The notes under the pieces were generated by a model, which saw only the letters and a list, made by a program, of their open reading frames with translations, was not told the origin of the DNA and searched no databases. Positions 47,201 through 60,843 of a stretch of DNA of 64,000 nucleotides are shown in pieces. Origin of the DNA: Auricularia sp. M13 (lineage: Eukaryota > Basidiomycota > Agaricomycetes > Auriculariales > Auriculariaceae); contig CM073197.1 in the NCBI GenBank assembly GCA_037042915.1, positions 2,108,001 through 2,172,000 of the forward strand, written 5' to 3'. The position numbers and the translations under genes are program-made. Position 1 is the first letter of the stretch, and every line of letters starts with the position of its first letter.

Positions 47201-50200
47201 GCATGAGCATCAAGACTATACGCAGCGACATCTTCTCCAGCGTGGTGGACGGTAGTGTAGCCAGATATTCCGATGCAGCCTGCCTATAACGGTCGTGGGT
47301 CCACGAGCACATATCTCGCGCTCGCTATAGGATAAGCGCCGTTAACGGGTGCTGGCTGTCAGATGAAATTTGCTCACCTGCACGAGCCAGCCTTCAGCTG
47401 TAGCAAGGTGCAGGCCCCTGACAGAATTCTTGCTCGCGCGCAGTTGAGGAGGTGTGTTTGGCGGGGCACCTCCCCACAGGCCATCGATGTCAGGGTCCTG
47501 CTCCGCTTCCTCCCTGTCCATAACAAGCGCGATCTCTTGCACCTTGAACACGGTTCCAAACATACTCGCCCAAACGAGGTACTTCCGTGCCTCATCCGGG
47601 AGCTCATGAATGTGCGCCAAGAGGAACGAGACGTCTCCCGGGTTGGACACCCACTCTTGCGCCACAAGGGACTTCTCAATGGCGACGATATCGTAGTGCC
47701 AGTTGTTGTGCTCCCAGCTGAACCGAATGTGTCCTGACCGTTGAAGCGTGATCAGCATATTGCGTGCGGAAAAGGCGTTGCCGCGGGAGATGCGGTGAAG
47801 GAAGCTCGTCAAGCTTGCACAGTCGTGCTCGGGACGATGCAAAGCGCGCGACACCAAGGCCGACAGCGCAGCATGCGTCAATGGTTCCAAAGGGATCCAG
47901 ACGGTTGCCGGTGTTGCCGCGAATACGGCCTGCACGCGTTGCATGGTCTGCTGAGAATCGGAGCGGAAAGAGGCTAGAATGAGGATATTGGTTCGGGAAC
48001 CGGCGAGCGTCGTTATGAGATCGATCGAAGACTGGTCCGCAACGTGGATATCGTCCAGGAATAGGGCCAGCATGCGTACCTCTGCGAGCACGCAGAAGAC
48101 ACCGACAACGAGACTTTGAAACCGGACACGAAGTTCTTCCGTGGACAGGGACTCGTCTGCACTAGCGACGCTGATGCCAAACATGTCCAGCAAGTCGCGA
48201 AGTTCAGGTGCACCGTGGAATAAGAGCGGGAGGTTGGACAGTTGCGGGCCGAGGCGAGCCTGAAGAACGGACGCGAATCGTTGTAAATCGGATTGAAACG
48301 CCATGAGTTGTCGCAAGACCGAAGATAGGCATGCAAGGATGCCCGCAAAGGGCGTGGACTCATTGCCCTCAAACTTGGCGTGTCCCCACAAGCCGTGTCG
48401 GCGCCAATTGGGCTGGTACCAGTTGATGAGCGAACTCTTTCCGATGCCTGCTGGGCCGTAGACCACAACTGCCCGAACTTTCGGCCCTTCCTTACGGTCT
48501 CGGCGGTTGATTCTCTCGTGGCCCATGGAAGTTGTCGACGAGCTTTGGTAGTCTGGAGCGCCGAATGCCAGGGACATGGAATCCGGAGATGCAGGGGTGC
48601 CCAGACGGCCGATGTCTGGCGACTTGGCCGCTGGCGAAGCACCAGAGTGTGAAGCGTCGTCCTGTCCGCTTCTGGCTTCTATGGAGGCTCGCCCCTCCGA
48701 GGCTCCTGGACGAGACGTGGCCAGGTAACGTGAATGACTGGCCGACGCTTGTCGAATCACCGCGCCGATTTGTTCAATCTCCTGCTCGCGCCCGAAGAGG
48801 CCAGAGGGTATGGTGAAGTCCATGAATTTGTCATGCTGCGCAATCTCAAAAAGCGGGATGAGCTACGTTACTGTAAGCGAAAGCTACCTGCATGACAATT
48901 GAATAGACTTGCCTCGAGAGAGACATCCGGCGTCGCACAAGACAGGTTGAGACGCTTCTGGCATTCGAGCAGATCGGCCTTCAGCCCGACAGCACTGTTG
49001 TAGCGCTTGTCAGCGTTCTTGGCCAAAAGCTGTTGAAGATCGTGTCAGCCGCGCCACTAACTGGGGTGACCTACAGACCTTGTCGATGATCAGGGCAACT
49101 ACCAACGGCACGTCCCTTCGGACTTCGTGCACAATGATTGGCCGTTTTTGCACGATGGAATGCAACAGTTCCATCGGGCCGCCTTCAAAGGGCATGGTCC
49201 CGTGCCCTACGAGAAGCATCCAAAAGACGATGCCTGGCATGCCATAAACAATGGTAGTCAAGATCTTGTACTGCCCTTGCACATCCAGGGCACTCACCGA
49301 GGGAGTATAAATCGGTGCGGTGATCTTCGTACTGAAAATCATCGTATCGTATCAGCATACACTGCTAACTGGAAGCGGATGCACACAAACTATTGTCTCC
49401 ACACTGCCAGTCTGCTCCGGGGCAAGGTAGCATAGAGCCTCCTTTACGCGTTGCTTCTCGTGCTCGTCCATGGCGTCAGTCGCGGACCTCAGCACGAGTG
49501 CGGAAGGACCGCCCAGTTGTTCCAGGCTCTGACTTCGATTACCAAAGTGCACGAGCCTGACCACGCCCGAGAAGCTCGAGAGGTGGAACGCATTCGCACG
49601 GACTGCAAGTGGGGCGCAGTCAGTCTACAGGGACGCCGCACGATGCGGAGAGGGATGACGAGCCTTCTCGATGTACAAGGCCGGCCCTGGACATGGCAAA
49701 TGGTCAGCACGCGGCAGGCGGAGCAACGGAGACAGGTGGTGGCGACGCACTTATGCATGACTTCTAGACACCGCGCAGCCTGGATGGCGAACCTATCACC
49801 ATCGTCGTGTCAGCGTCCAGCGCATGGAGTGGGCCGGGTAGCGCGCACTCGAGAAACGACGCAATGTCCATGGCGTCCCACGACTCGAGCTCGTGCTCGA
49901 CGGTCGGCGTGTCGAACACCATGCCGCTGCCGTCGTCCGCGGGCATGGGCGATGTGCCGGCGAGCAGCAGGTCGTTCATCTTGTTGGACGGGAAGAACCT
50001 GCTGAGCGCATTATGTCCTGGGTGCTGTAGAATAAGCACGACGCAGTCGCCCGAGCGCGGCGGCAGCGTGAGCGCCTCTATGAGCTTGAGCGTTGTGTTG
50101 GCCGCCTCGGGGAGGTTGAGCATGCGGCTGAGCACATGCATCTCGCGCTCGAGACATAATGAGCCGTTCGAGTGCGCGCTCGCGATCTTGGCCAGGACGC

Positions 50201-50450
50201 GCGAGCCGTCCTTGAGGTTCGTTCCCTCAGCCAAGAGGGTCGCACTGCCTGCATCCCTCCAAGGTGACACCTAGGTATGCAACAGTGAGACACCACAGAC
50301 AGTTGCACTGTCCAGTGACCGCGCACCTTGCCAAAGCGATAGCCGGGCACAGTCAATAGGTCATTCTGCGCGCACATTCAGCACCGCACCCAGCGTGCGG
50401 GACGGCGGTCAGACCTTGAAGTATGTGTTTGCGACTGAGGCGGCGGGCAT
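41276..50450 (-). CDS. hybrid histidine kinase of Chk1/Mak2 type with degenerate kinase domain
   Basis: A large signalling protein, well over 2,000 aa, in 20 or more exons. Domains in order: (1) kinase-like, [13 protein letters not shown], lysine motif VLAKI, catalytic loop HREVRANAFH (HRE not HRD), RLVHFGNRS (HFG not DFG), then [14 protein letters not shown] and [16 protein letters not shown]. (2) Hinge [20 protein letters not shown] and FGREQE. (3) AAA/NTPase, Walker [10 protein letters not shown], Walker [10 protein letters not shown]. (4) A long TPR-like helical region. (5) [18 protein letters not shown] and [14 protein letters not shown]. (6) His[15 protein letters not shown]. (7) HATPase, [37 protein letters not shown]. 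(8) Receiver, [14 protein letters not shown], phospho-Asp in ALFDHHMP, Lys in FLTKPLKK. The order matches Candida Chk1 and fission-yeast Mak2/Mak3, which act above the stress MAPK phosphorelay. Histidine-kinase and receiver residues are intact. The start is uncertain; ATG 50448-50450 gives [12 protein letters not shown], and 50556-50558 is an alternative. One intron (49603-49663) has a GC donor next to a 23-nt exon. Confidence 0.9.
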
Positions 50451-50736
50451 CGGAGTCCTCGCCCTGGGCGATCTTCGCGGTGCGGGGAATCGAAAGCAAG
50501 TGACAAGGCAAGCAAGAGAAATACCGAATTCAGTTTCTGACCGACGACGGATCACCATGACCATTTTTCGCACGGCCCGAAGTGCAACGTCATTCTGATA
50601 CACTTGTCCGGCTGTGCTCACTTTCTCACACATTATATGTATAGGGGCAAGCAGTCAATGGGTCAGATGTATTATCACAGAAGAGGGAACTAGGACAGCC
50701 AACAACAGAGCGAAACACTTTTGGTACACAGAGCAT

Positions 50737-52703
<1,967 letters not shown>

Positions 52704-53844
52704 GGTCGAATCGAGTCAGAAAGTGTGAGCCGAGGAAGGAGCAAAGGTTGGGAAGCGGAGCTGGAACTGTGAAACAGCGCTTTGTGTCCAGAACGCGCAG
52801 TGCAGGACGCAGCTCTCCCGTGTATTCCTGGCTTAGACACTGTCAGAATGCAGTTGGGCGACGAGCTGAGCGCGCTGTTCTCCTATTCGCGAAGGGATAG
52901 GATCCCGGTCTTCTGCGGCGCGTAAGAATGCAATGTCAATTTCAGACTCTTTACGAAAGAACCCTGGTTGTCAAGTTGCTTCAATCTCAGACATATGACT
53001 TTGGGGATTCTGGAAATTTCTGAACCCTGGTTCAGGTCTTTTTGACCCAGCTGGTCCAGTTGACTCATGACCATGGGCCCAAAGAGTCTCCGGTGTCTCA
53101 CAGGATTACCGCTTAGTGGTGTCCTCGACGTATCTGAAAGCTTCAATCTACCATGTACGATTCATCTTGGTTCAAACTCAGCTGATCTCACCAGTGCTCA
53201 GAATTCGTATTTTCAATGAGGCGGCGAGACGATAGTATTTCCCACCGCCGCCACGCTTGAATAACCTGTGCTCTGCCGTTCTCTCATACTCAGTCTAATC
53301 CATTCCTTCAAATTCCATTCCTTCAAATTTGCATGTCCTTTGTGTCCAGGTTCCGACATCTCAGGTTCTCGCAACTCTGCTCATTGCATCACGAACGATG
53401 TCGGATGCCTCGTGCGCGGTTGTGAGGTCATGAAAGGGTGATTTTGTTTGCTTGGAAGCCACTGGTGCTCGCTGGCACCAGACTTGCAAGATCTGTACTT
53501 TAAGTCGTCTATAAGTACTTATACACTGGGCAATGCCTTCTACAGCATCGACTGCGGACCCCCCAGCTCCAGGTCTGCCAGTGGAGGAACATCTTCCCGC
53601 GCTCTCGATGCTGAAGTAGTAATATCTTGCAACGGTTTCGCTGCAAAGCGAGTTTTACGAGCGGTCGCAATGTGCATAACACTGCATAACTGAGAACACA
53701 AGATGGAAGTCCACAGTGCGACGCCTATGTTGTAGGGTTCAGTACCCGCGCAAGGAGCGCGGTTGAAGGAAGCGCTGTATGTAAGACCAGATATTGAAAC
53801 GCAGTTGTCCTGGTTGATGGAAGCATCGCAGCGACACGTCGAGA
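52704..53844. other. 1.1 kb intergenic region
   Basis: SUB2 promoter and 3' flank of the subtilase gene. A perfect 14-base tandem duplication (cattccttcaaatt, two copies) lies at 53301-53329, and aaccctggtt recurs near 52960 and 53020. No gene. Confidence 0.5.
53301..53329. repeat. two-copy tandem repeat
   Basis: cattccttcaaatt occurs twice in direct tandem with one spacer base. It is a short local duplication with no other feature attached. Confidence 0.6.
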
Positions 53845-56800
53845 TTATAGGGACTCGACAATACGCACAATATCACTCACATAGACATCGTAGTCCTTCT
53901 CAAGCCTGGGGTTCCCGAATTGTCTGAGCGCACGAAGAAGGTACCTGTACTGCCCGGCGGGTGCTGGGGTGTTGCCGTCGAAGGAATAGGGGAAATCGAC
54001 AAAGAAGAGCGAAGAACCCGAGAAGGCCATGCGCGAGACCATGGCGTCGTCTGCAATGCGATGTATTATCGGTATGTCGTCGAAGGAGCCACCAGTTTTC
54101 TGGATGGGCATGCCAGGCCGCCACCAGCCAGAGAAAACAGAACGTCTCTCAGGCTGGTTTTGAATGGGGATGGTCGCGTGAACGTTAGTTTTGGCATCGA
54201 TGAGATCAACGACAACGCGCGCAGAGTTCTGCGCGGCACTTCGGAGCGCATCAGCTTGGTCGGTAACATGCAACGAAACCTACACAAAAGCCAACGACGA
54301 CACCCCCGGACCATCCAGCGTGAAGTTGTGTGGCCCTATTTGGGGCTCAGAGACGGGGCTGGTGCCGATCCCGTATGGCAGTATGAGCGAAGGCATGTTG
54401 AACTCATATCCGAACTTGGAGGCGTCGCCGGTGCCGATCGTCTCAGCGTCATACAAGGACCCGGCTACGCCGAGATACGAAACCTGCAGGCGGTCCCCCG
54501 AGGATCCCTGGACGTGAATCCAGCCTGACACAAGCGGCAGCGTCTTCGGGTCCAGGTTCTTCGGCGCAACGATGTTCGCGGTGACGGTTACGGTTGCACC
54601 GGGTGCAAGAGTCACATGCGTCTGGCTGAGCTTTACTGTGGCTGGCGCGTCGATCAAAGGCACAGTGTTGGTCGTGTAATGGCCGGTCTGCAAAGCGCCA
54701 GTACTGAGCATTGGGCCAAATAAAATGTGGAACGAATGTACGGACAGGCATAGTCACGGCTGTACCCGCGGGCTGATGCGATAGGACGTAGTTCTGCTTC
54801 AGCTTGCCATTGTTCTTAATCACGATCTTGTGCCTTTCGACAGGTCAGCCGCATGCAATAATAGTGAATGATGTACATACACGCCTTTCCAGTGCGCGGT
54901 ATCGTTCAGAAGAAGTTCGCTCGGGGAGACATCGGTTTTGGCGTTGAGCGCGTTGAAGACGTTGATGAGCCCAGCCCCTTGTTTAGTGAGGGTCTGAGGT
55001 AGCGCCTTTCCTTCCCGGGATTGCGGAAGACCCACTGCAGTCGACTGGAAAATCGTGCGCGTGCGCTTAGAAATCGCCTTGCCCCGAGCCTGCAGGAGGA
55101 CGGCCGCGCTGCCTGCCATCTGCGCTCGAGTGATCAGCACCTTTTACGCACGCAACGATCCGCAACCTACGTATGGTGCAGACATGCTAGTTCCAGACGC
55201 GATAGCCCAGCTTCCCTGGTTAGTTAACCAGGTACTGGTTATGTTACCTAAAAGAGTGAGATAACCCAATAATTCTTCTCCGCAACACACGCACCTCCAG
55301 GCGCGCTGAGAGCCGGCTTGAAAAGCAGGTCCTGGCTTGGTCCGTATGACGAGAATGCCGACATCAGTCCTCCCGTCTGTGAGTTTGGGATTTCGGTACT
55401 GCCACCGTGCTGCGCGAAGGTAACGGTGACGTTGTTTCCCTTGTTAAACTCGTTGACGAGCTGTGCCAGAGGATGTCAGGCAATATCGCACAGAAACGTA
55501 CGAGGACGTACGAATATGCCGTCGTCGATGTTTCGCAATATTACAATTGATCTGGGAAAGTCCGGATCCGATTGAACAATATTCGGACTTCACAACCTTC
55601 AGATGAGCGAATATGGTTGTCATCAAAGCACTCACTCGTAAACTATGAAGAACCGGGCACCCTGAGATAACCATGAGTCTACACCTGTTGCCGCCACTCT
55701 GAGAATCCTCCGACCTTGTTGCCAATGTTGGTGATTTGGTCTCCCTACTCGATATGAGGCACGCAAGATCAATATGCGTTGAGGCCGACGCACAAGGTAA
55801 CAGGTGGGGTTCAGCAAAGCAGCAGACCTCAGCACAACAATGTAATTTGTCAGGTCGGGTACGTCGTCTCCAAGTTCAGAGCACGCAGCAGTGTCGGAGA
55901 CTAATAGCATTCAGCGGGCAATTGGGCGAGGCGGAACACGCACGAGGATCAGATTGAAGCGCATAGATCGGCAAAGGTGTTTCGGGGACATCCAGCGGCT
56001 GTCCGACAATCCCAGCTTCAGGATCGACTATTGTATAAGGCTGAGGCGCACTTGTCAGATAATAACCGCAGAAAAGCGAGATGAGGACCTCACCACTGGG
56101 GCATGTTCGACGCTTGTGGTGAAGGTCCGATACATCTTGACTACACTGAAAGCCTGATGAGTTGGCTGACTATCAGCCGACGCGAACCTCTCACTTTTCG
56201 ACAGATCCTACGGCGATGACATCCTTTCCCGTGCCTGGTGAGCTCATGAAGAAAGGACCTGCACGACCGTCGTTTCCTTGATGGTGGAAGAAATGATCAG
56301 GCAATATCCCAAAGCCATTCAACACCGGCCCCCACCAGCAGAGACGGTCACGACCTTTCCAGCGGCGGCGATACGGCTTGCAACCACGGCAAGGGGTTCG
56401 TCCGACCAATTCGAAGCAATTCCAAGGCTCAGGGTGATCACGTCCATGTTGTCCTCATACGCTCGGATAAGTGCGTCGATAATAATATCGTCGCTACCGC
56501 CGCCTCGGCATCCAAACACGCGGTATGCGTACAAGGTAGCGTCATATGCGACACCGGTAACATTCAAGTCGTTGCCGGGCGCGGCGGCGACGATTCCCGC
56601 AACGTGCGTGCCATGCCCCGCGCATGTGTCGCGCGGGTCATCGTCTGGCTGCGCGGGGAACTCGCCAGGCCAATAGTCGTCACCCACGAAGTCGTAGCCG
56701 CCTTTCGTGGCTGGTTGAGAAACCAAGTCAACTAACGAAAAGAATTATGCGCACCAGCAACTTTGAACCCAGGACCAAAACCTCCGCCAAGATTCGGGTG

Positions 56801-57683
56801 CATGTAGTCGATACCAGTGTCGATGCTAATCATGTGGCTCATGTCCAGTCTGCGTCACGGGAATGCGAAGGAAAGCACGTACATTCCGATTTTAATGCCT
56901 TTTCCTGTGAATCCTTGCGTGTGCACCTTGTCAACACCCTGAATGTGTAAAGGATTAGAGATGCGTTCTGTGCACAGCGAAAAGCACATACCGTCATGGC
57001 GTGAACACTCTGTCCATAAGGCGCGGCTGCGGGATCCCCTGGTCCTTCGGCAACATGGAGAAGCACGGGCCTGCAAGGCGCATCGATACCGCGTCTCAAA
57101 TTTATGCAGTTGAGACACATACTTGGGAGCGGGGTATCTGTACACCGGGCGCACGGAAACGACATTCGGGATGGATGCGAGGTCGACAACATCCTGGTGC
57201 AATCCGTTCAGCTCCATCGTGGGCGTGCAAAAACTCACAGTAGGACTCTGAAACGGTGTTGAGGAGTGCACGCCCGCTGACAATGCAATAAACACAATGC
57301 GTACCTTCAGTTCGACTGTGACGCCGTTGAAAATGGGAGACGCGAACTTCTTGCGTGTCACGAACTTGCCCGCGGCGCGCTTGTCAAGCTCTCCGAGGAA
57401 GTCATCGTGGACCTATTCGGACACGTAAGCGTTTCGCTGGATACGCATAGAGCTCGGCACTAACGCCTCGCTTGCTGGGTGCAGACGAAAGCTCGACGAT
57501 GAAAGCACCAGGAACAACATCGCGATTAAAGGGTAAGCTGCTGGTTGTGCGCGCTCCGTCAGATATTGAATGACGCGCTTCAGCGACGTCCAGTACTCAC
57601 TGCGAGTGGTCGGCAGGGTCAGATGTTGCGGCAAGGACGGCGCTTGCTGCAAACAGCGCCGCGGCGGCGGCGAAAGTCCTCAT
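53845..57683 (-). CDS. secreted subtilisin-like serine protease (S8 family)
   Basis: Extracellular endopeptidase. The signal peptide is MRTFAAAAALFAASAVLAA. An I9-like propeptide follows (GAFIVELSSAPSKRG, KRAAGKFVTRKKFASPIFNG, VVDLASIPNVVSVRPVYRYP), then the catalytic domain. The triad is Asp in SIDTGIDYMHPNLGG, His in CAGHGTHVAGIVAA and Ser in SGTSMSAPYV/AG, an intron dividing the last. Oxyanion Asn is in SAGNDGRAGP. A PA-like insertion is likely between the His and Ser blocks. The C-terminal part (VKLSQTHVTLAPGATVTVTA, IPIQNQPERRSVFSGWW, FFVDFPYSFDGNTPAPAGQY) is the Fn3-like beta-rich extension of basidiomycete subtilases related to C5a-peptidase/minor extracellular protease Vpr types. Many short GT-AG introns. 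Complete triad and clean frames indicate a working gene. It is divergent from ROK1 with 332 bp between start codons. Confidence 0.92.
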
Positions 57684-58015
57684 GATGCCTTGTCGACGGC
57701 GACGCGGCTCGACAAATGAAACCAGAGGGAACCTCGCTACTTATACGTCGCTCCTCATTCCCAGGAATACCGGTATGAGCGGGCTGGCTAAGCTTTCCGC
57801 AGTCGAGATTATCATTGTCGGATCGACGCATCAGCTCTGAGCAGCCTGAGCTCGGACCCGACGTTGTAATTGGCAGCGGCCGCGTGATTTGAAGTTGAGC
57901 CAGGTGGCTGGTAGCGACGCCACCGGCAGCGTTGGAGTACATACTGTTGCAGTCGACGGCGCGGACTTGGGCGAAAGTCCGCAGAGTCGCGTCCGCACGT
58001 GCCGAAATCTTTGCA
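57684..58015. promoter_or_regulatory. shared divergent promoter of the subtilase and ROK1
   Basis: 332 bp separate the two start codons. A TATAAG element on the minus strand at 57740-57745 lies 57 bp upstream of the protease ATG. No matching TATA box was seen for ROK1. Confidence 0.5.
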
Positions 58016-60075
58016 ATGGATGCTTTTCACGCACTCTCTATCGGCGGCGCGAAATTCAACAAGAGCCGCTACAAGCACGAAGTACAGCTGTTCAGTGTGC
58101 GTTCTTCCCCGCGCTGCCGGCCTTGTCGATTTATAAAATTCAATAGAACAAGAGCGGCGAGTCTTCGACTAGCAGACCGGCCAAGCGGCCAAAGGACGAC
58201 GCCGAGCTCCCAGCCGAGCTAGATTTCTTCAAGTACGACAAGGGCGGGGCCTCGCACAAGGACGCGCGTGCAGACGACAAGGAAGACAGTTCAGACGAAG
58301 AAGGGCCAGCAACAAAGAAGCGCCGGTTGAACGAAGACAAGGACGCTGCCACGGCGCCAGCGCCCGCAGCCCACCGCGTCTCTACAAAAGGGACAGATGT
58401 TCCAGAGCCTCTGCAGTCGTTTGCTTCCCTTAAGGACCGCTTCAGCCTGTCCTCGCGCTTGCTGCAGAATCTCGAAGACTACGGCTATACTTCCCCGACT
58501 GGCGTTCAGGAATATGGCATCCCCATTCTGCTCGAGGCACGTCCTACAACGCGCCTGCACCATATATTATCTCTAATGCCGTCTTTAGGGTCGCGACCTT
58601 GCTGCCATCTCACCCACCGGGACGGGCAAAACGCTCGCGTACACGCTGCCCATTTTCGCCAGGTTAAAAGCGCCGTCGTCAAAGTCGCAGGACATCGAGA
58701 ACAAGGGCGTACGCGCAGTCATACTGGCCCCGACACGGGAGCTCGCTCACCAGATATACAACGAATGTATGAAGCTTGCGCAAGGCCGCAAGTGGCGCAT
58801 CGTTCTCTTCAGCAAAGCAACTGCGAGCACGCTGGCTGACAAGAGCGTCCGCGACAAAATTGGTGCGTGGGCATCTCCTGCTTGCACCCTTCCTTTCACT
58901 AATCATGCGTCCAGATATTGTGATAAGCACACCGCTGCGTTTAGTCGCGTGCTTGAAGAGCGAAACTTTGGAGCTGGACAAGTCTGTTTATCTTCTCATT
59001 GTTACCTCTCCCACTCATGCATGCATATGCAGCGTTCGACATCTCATCCTCGATGAGGCGGATCGTTTGCTTGACACGGAATTCCTGGAACAGGTCCAAG
59101 AGATCTATGCGGCGTGCTCGCACAAAGAGCTGCAGACTGCAGTCTTTAGCGCAACATTGCCTGCGGCGGTAGAGGAATTATCTATGCAGATGATGCGCAA
59201 TCCCATCCGCATTGTTGTCGGTCTCAAGTGTTTCGTTGCGTTCAATATGAGGCGCAGCAAGCCTGACATTCTCAACAGAGACACCCCCCTTCCACTCATT
59301 GCACAGTCACTTGTCTACGTCTCGTCCGAGTCATCCAAGCTGCTCACGCTGCTGCAATACCTCGGCCAGCCGTACACGCCACCTATCCTCATTTTTGTCT
59401 CCACTCAGCCGCGCGCGGGCTCCCTCGCCGAGGAGCTTGTTTTGCACGATGTACCCAACGTCGATTGCCTTCACGCGGGCATGACGAAGAAGGAGCGCGA
59501 GGATGCTGTAGCGCGCATGCGGAACGGCGAAAGTTGGGTCATGATCACCACGGAGGTCATGGCGCGCGGCATGGATTTCAAAGGGGTGCGCGGTGTCATC
59601 AATTACGACTTCCCGCAGTCTGTGCAGAGCTACATTCATCGCATCGGTATGTTATTTCCTCAGTTTGCGTCCGTCTATAGAGAATGACAGTGCGTTGACA
59701 GGTCGTACCGGGCGTGCTGGGCAGACCGGTACTGCAATCACCTACTTTACGGACGCCGACGCACCCTACTTGAAGAGCATTGCGAACGTTCTCTTGCAGT
59801 CTGGGTCTCCTGTGCCTGAATGGATCCTCAAGCTTCCCAAGCCCTCGAAGATGAAGAGGCGGATGATGGGCAAGGTCAAGCGCGGTGACGATGTGAATAA
59901 TGCTGCGCGGATCACCAAAGGCGACACGAAAAAGCGACGGTACGTTTTCTTGACACTGTAGAGCATTTACGGGCCCTCATCATGGTGCTTCAGGGATATG
60001 ATCGCTGGTTCCAAGCGCCGCAAAGAAAAGGCCGCAAAGGAGGTCGGAGACTCCAGGCAGCCCGACGACGCATAA
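58016..60075 (+). CDS. ROK1: DEAD-box RNA helicase Rok1 (DDX52)
   Basis: Nucleolar helicase for 18S rRNA processing, releasing snR30 from pre-ribosomes in yeast. Starts MDAFHALSIGGAKFNKSRYK; a phase-0 intron then leads to a charged segment (AELDFFKYDKGG, KKRRLNEDKD). Helicase motifs in order: Q-motif region GYTSPTGVQEYGIPIL, Walker A SPTGTGKT, LAPTRELAHQI, VISTPLRLV (typical of Rok1), LDEADRLLD, VFSATLP, ILIFVSTQ, MITTEVMARGMDFKGV and HRIGRTGRAGQTG. The basic C-terminus reads KMKRRMMGKVKRGD and SKRRKEKAAKE. The intron at 58537-58588 joins ILLE to GRDLAAISPTG only with a GC donor (gcacgt). The exon junction LELDN/VRHLILDEAD uses gtctgt. All other introns are GT-AG. Confidence 0.94.
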
Positions 60076-60843
60076 TCATTCGGCCACTCTGTCGATGTGG
60101 TTCTTCATGATGCCACCTCCTGCCTCGTGCCATGCTGCGTACAGGGCTGCCTATCAAGCGTTGTTGCATTGCGAGCGAAGCAGTATAAAATACTTCCATT
60201 GTCGTCCTTTACAAATGACTCTCAACCGTGGCTATGCCGCTCTGATATAAATCTGGAGCGAGTAGATGGCAAGCGTGTTCGCAGATGCCCCCCGTTTCAG
60301 GTACTTTCGACGACCAACGGCATCCTCGAGTGAATGTGAATGCGATTCACTCCTCTCACTGCTCTCGCGCATGCCTGGTGCTCTCTCATATTTCTGGCCT
60401 ACGCTGAGAGAGTTACCATTGTCTACATACTCTAGTCCTCCTCCCTTTGGTGTCAAGACAGGTCCCTACATTTCGAGGGATGCACGGTGACATGAGGCAG
60501 CCACATGAGAGTTTCCGGGGAGACATCCGGTCAGTACTACGCTGAATGACCTACCCATTTGCGACGCTCACAAGGGCTATCAGCGTCGTCGTGTGAGCCT
60601 TGTACCTTGGTCGCCGCGGGAGTATTCCATTTCTGTTAAGATGCGTACTCACTTTGGCCGGGACAAACAAACCCTCGCTGTAATCACCAGCCCTGTCAGT
60701 GTTCGGGATGCGACCAATATTCCAGGCGCTGTCCGCCCACACGTACGCAGCGCTCTTGTATAAAGGCTAAAAGATGGCCGCTTTGCGTCTTTTTCGACCA
60801 CTTCCAGCCACTTTCCTGCTCGTCGTCACCGCTCGCCGCCATC
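60076..60843. other. intergenic region
   Basis: ROK1 3' flank and promoter of the HMG-box gene. Nothing coding recognised. A TATAAA-like string at 60759-60764 (gtataaagg) sits about 80 bp upstream of the HMG gene ATG. Confidence 0.45.

Noticed and set aside
41276-50450. Reading the histidine kinase region as several separate genes
   Set aside because: The domain order kinase-like, NTPase, GAF, HisKA, HATPase, receiver is that of one known protein type, all on one strand with bridging introns and no internal promoter seen.
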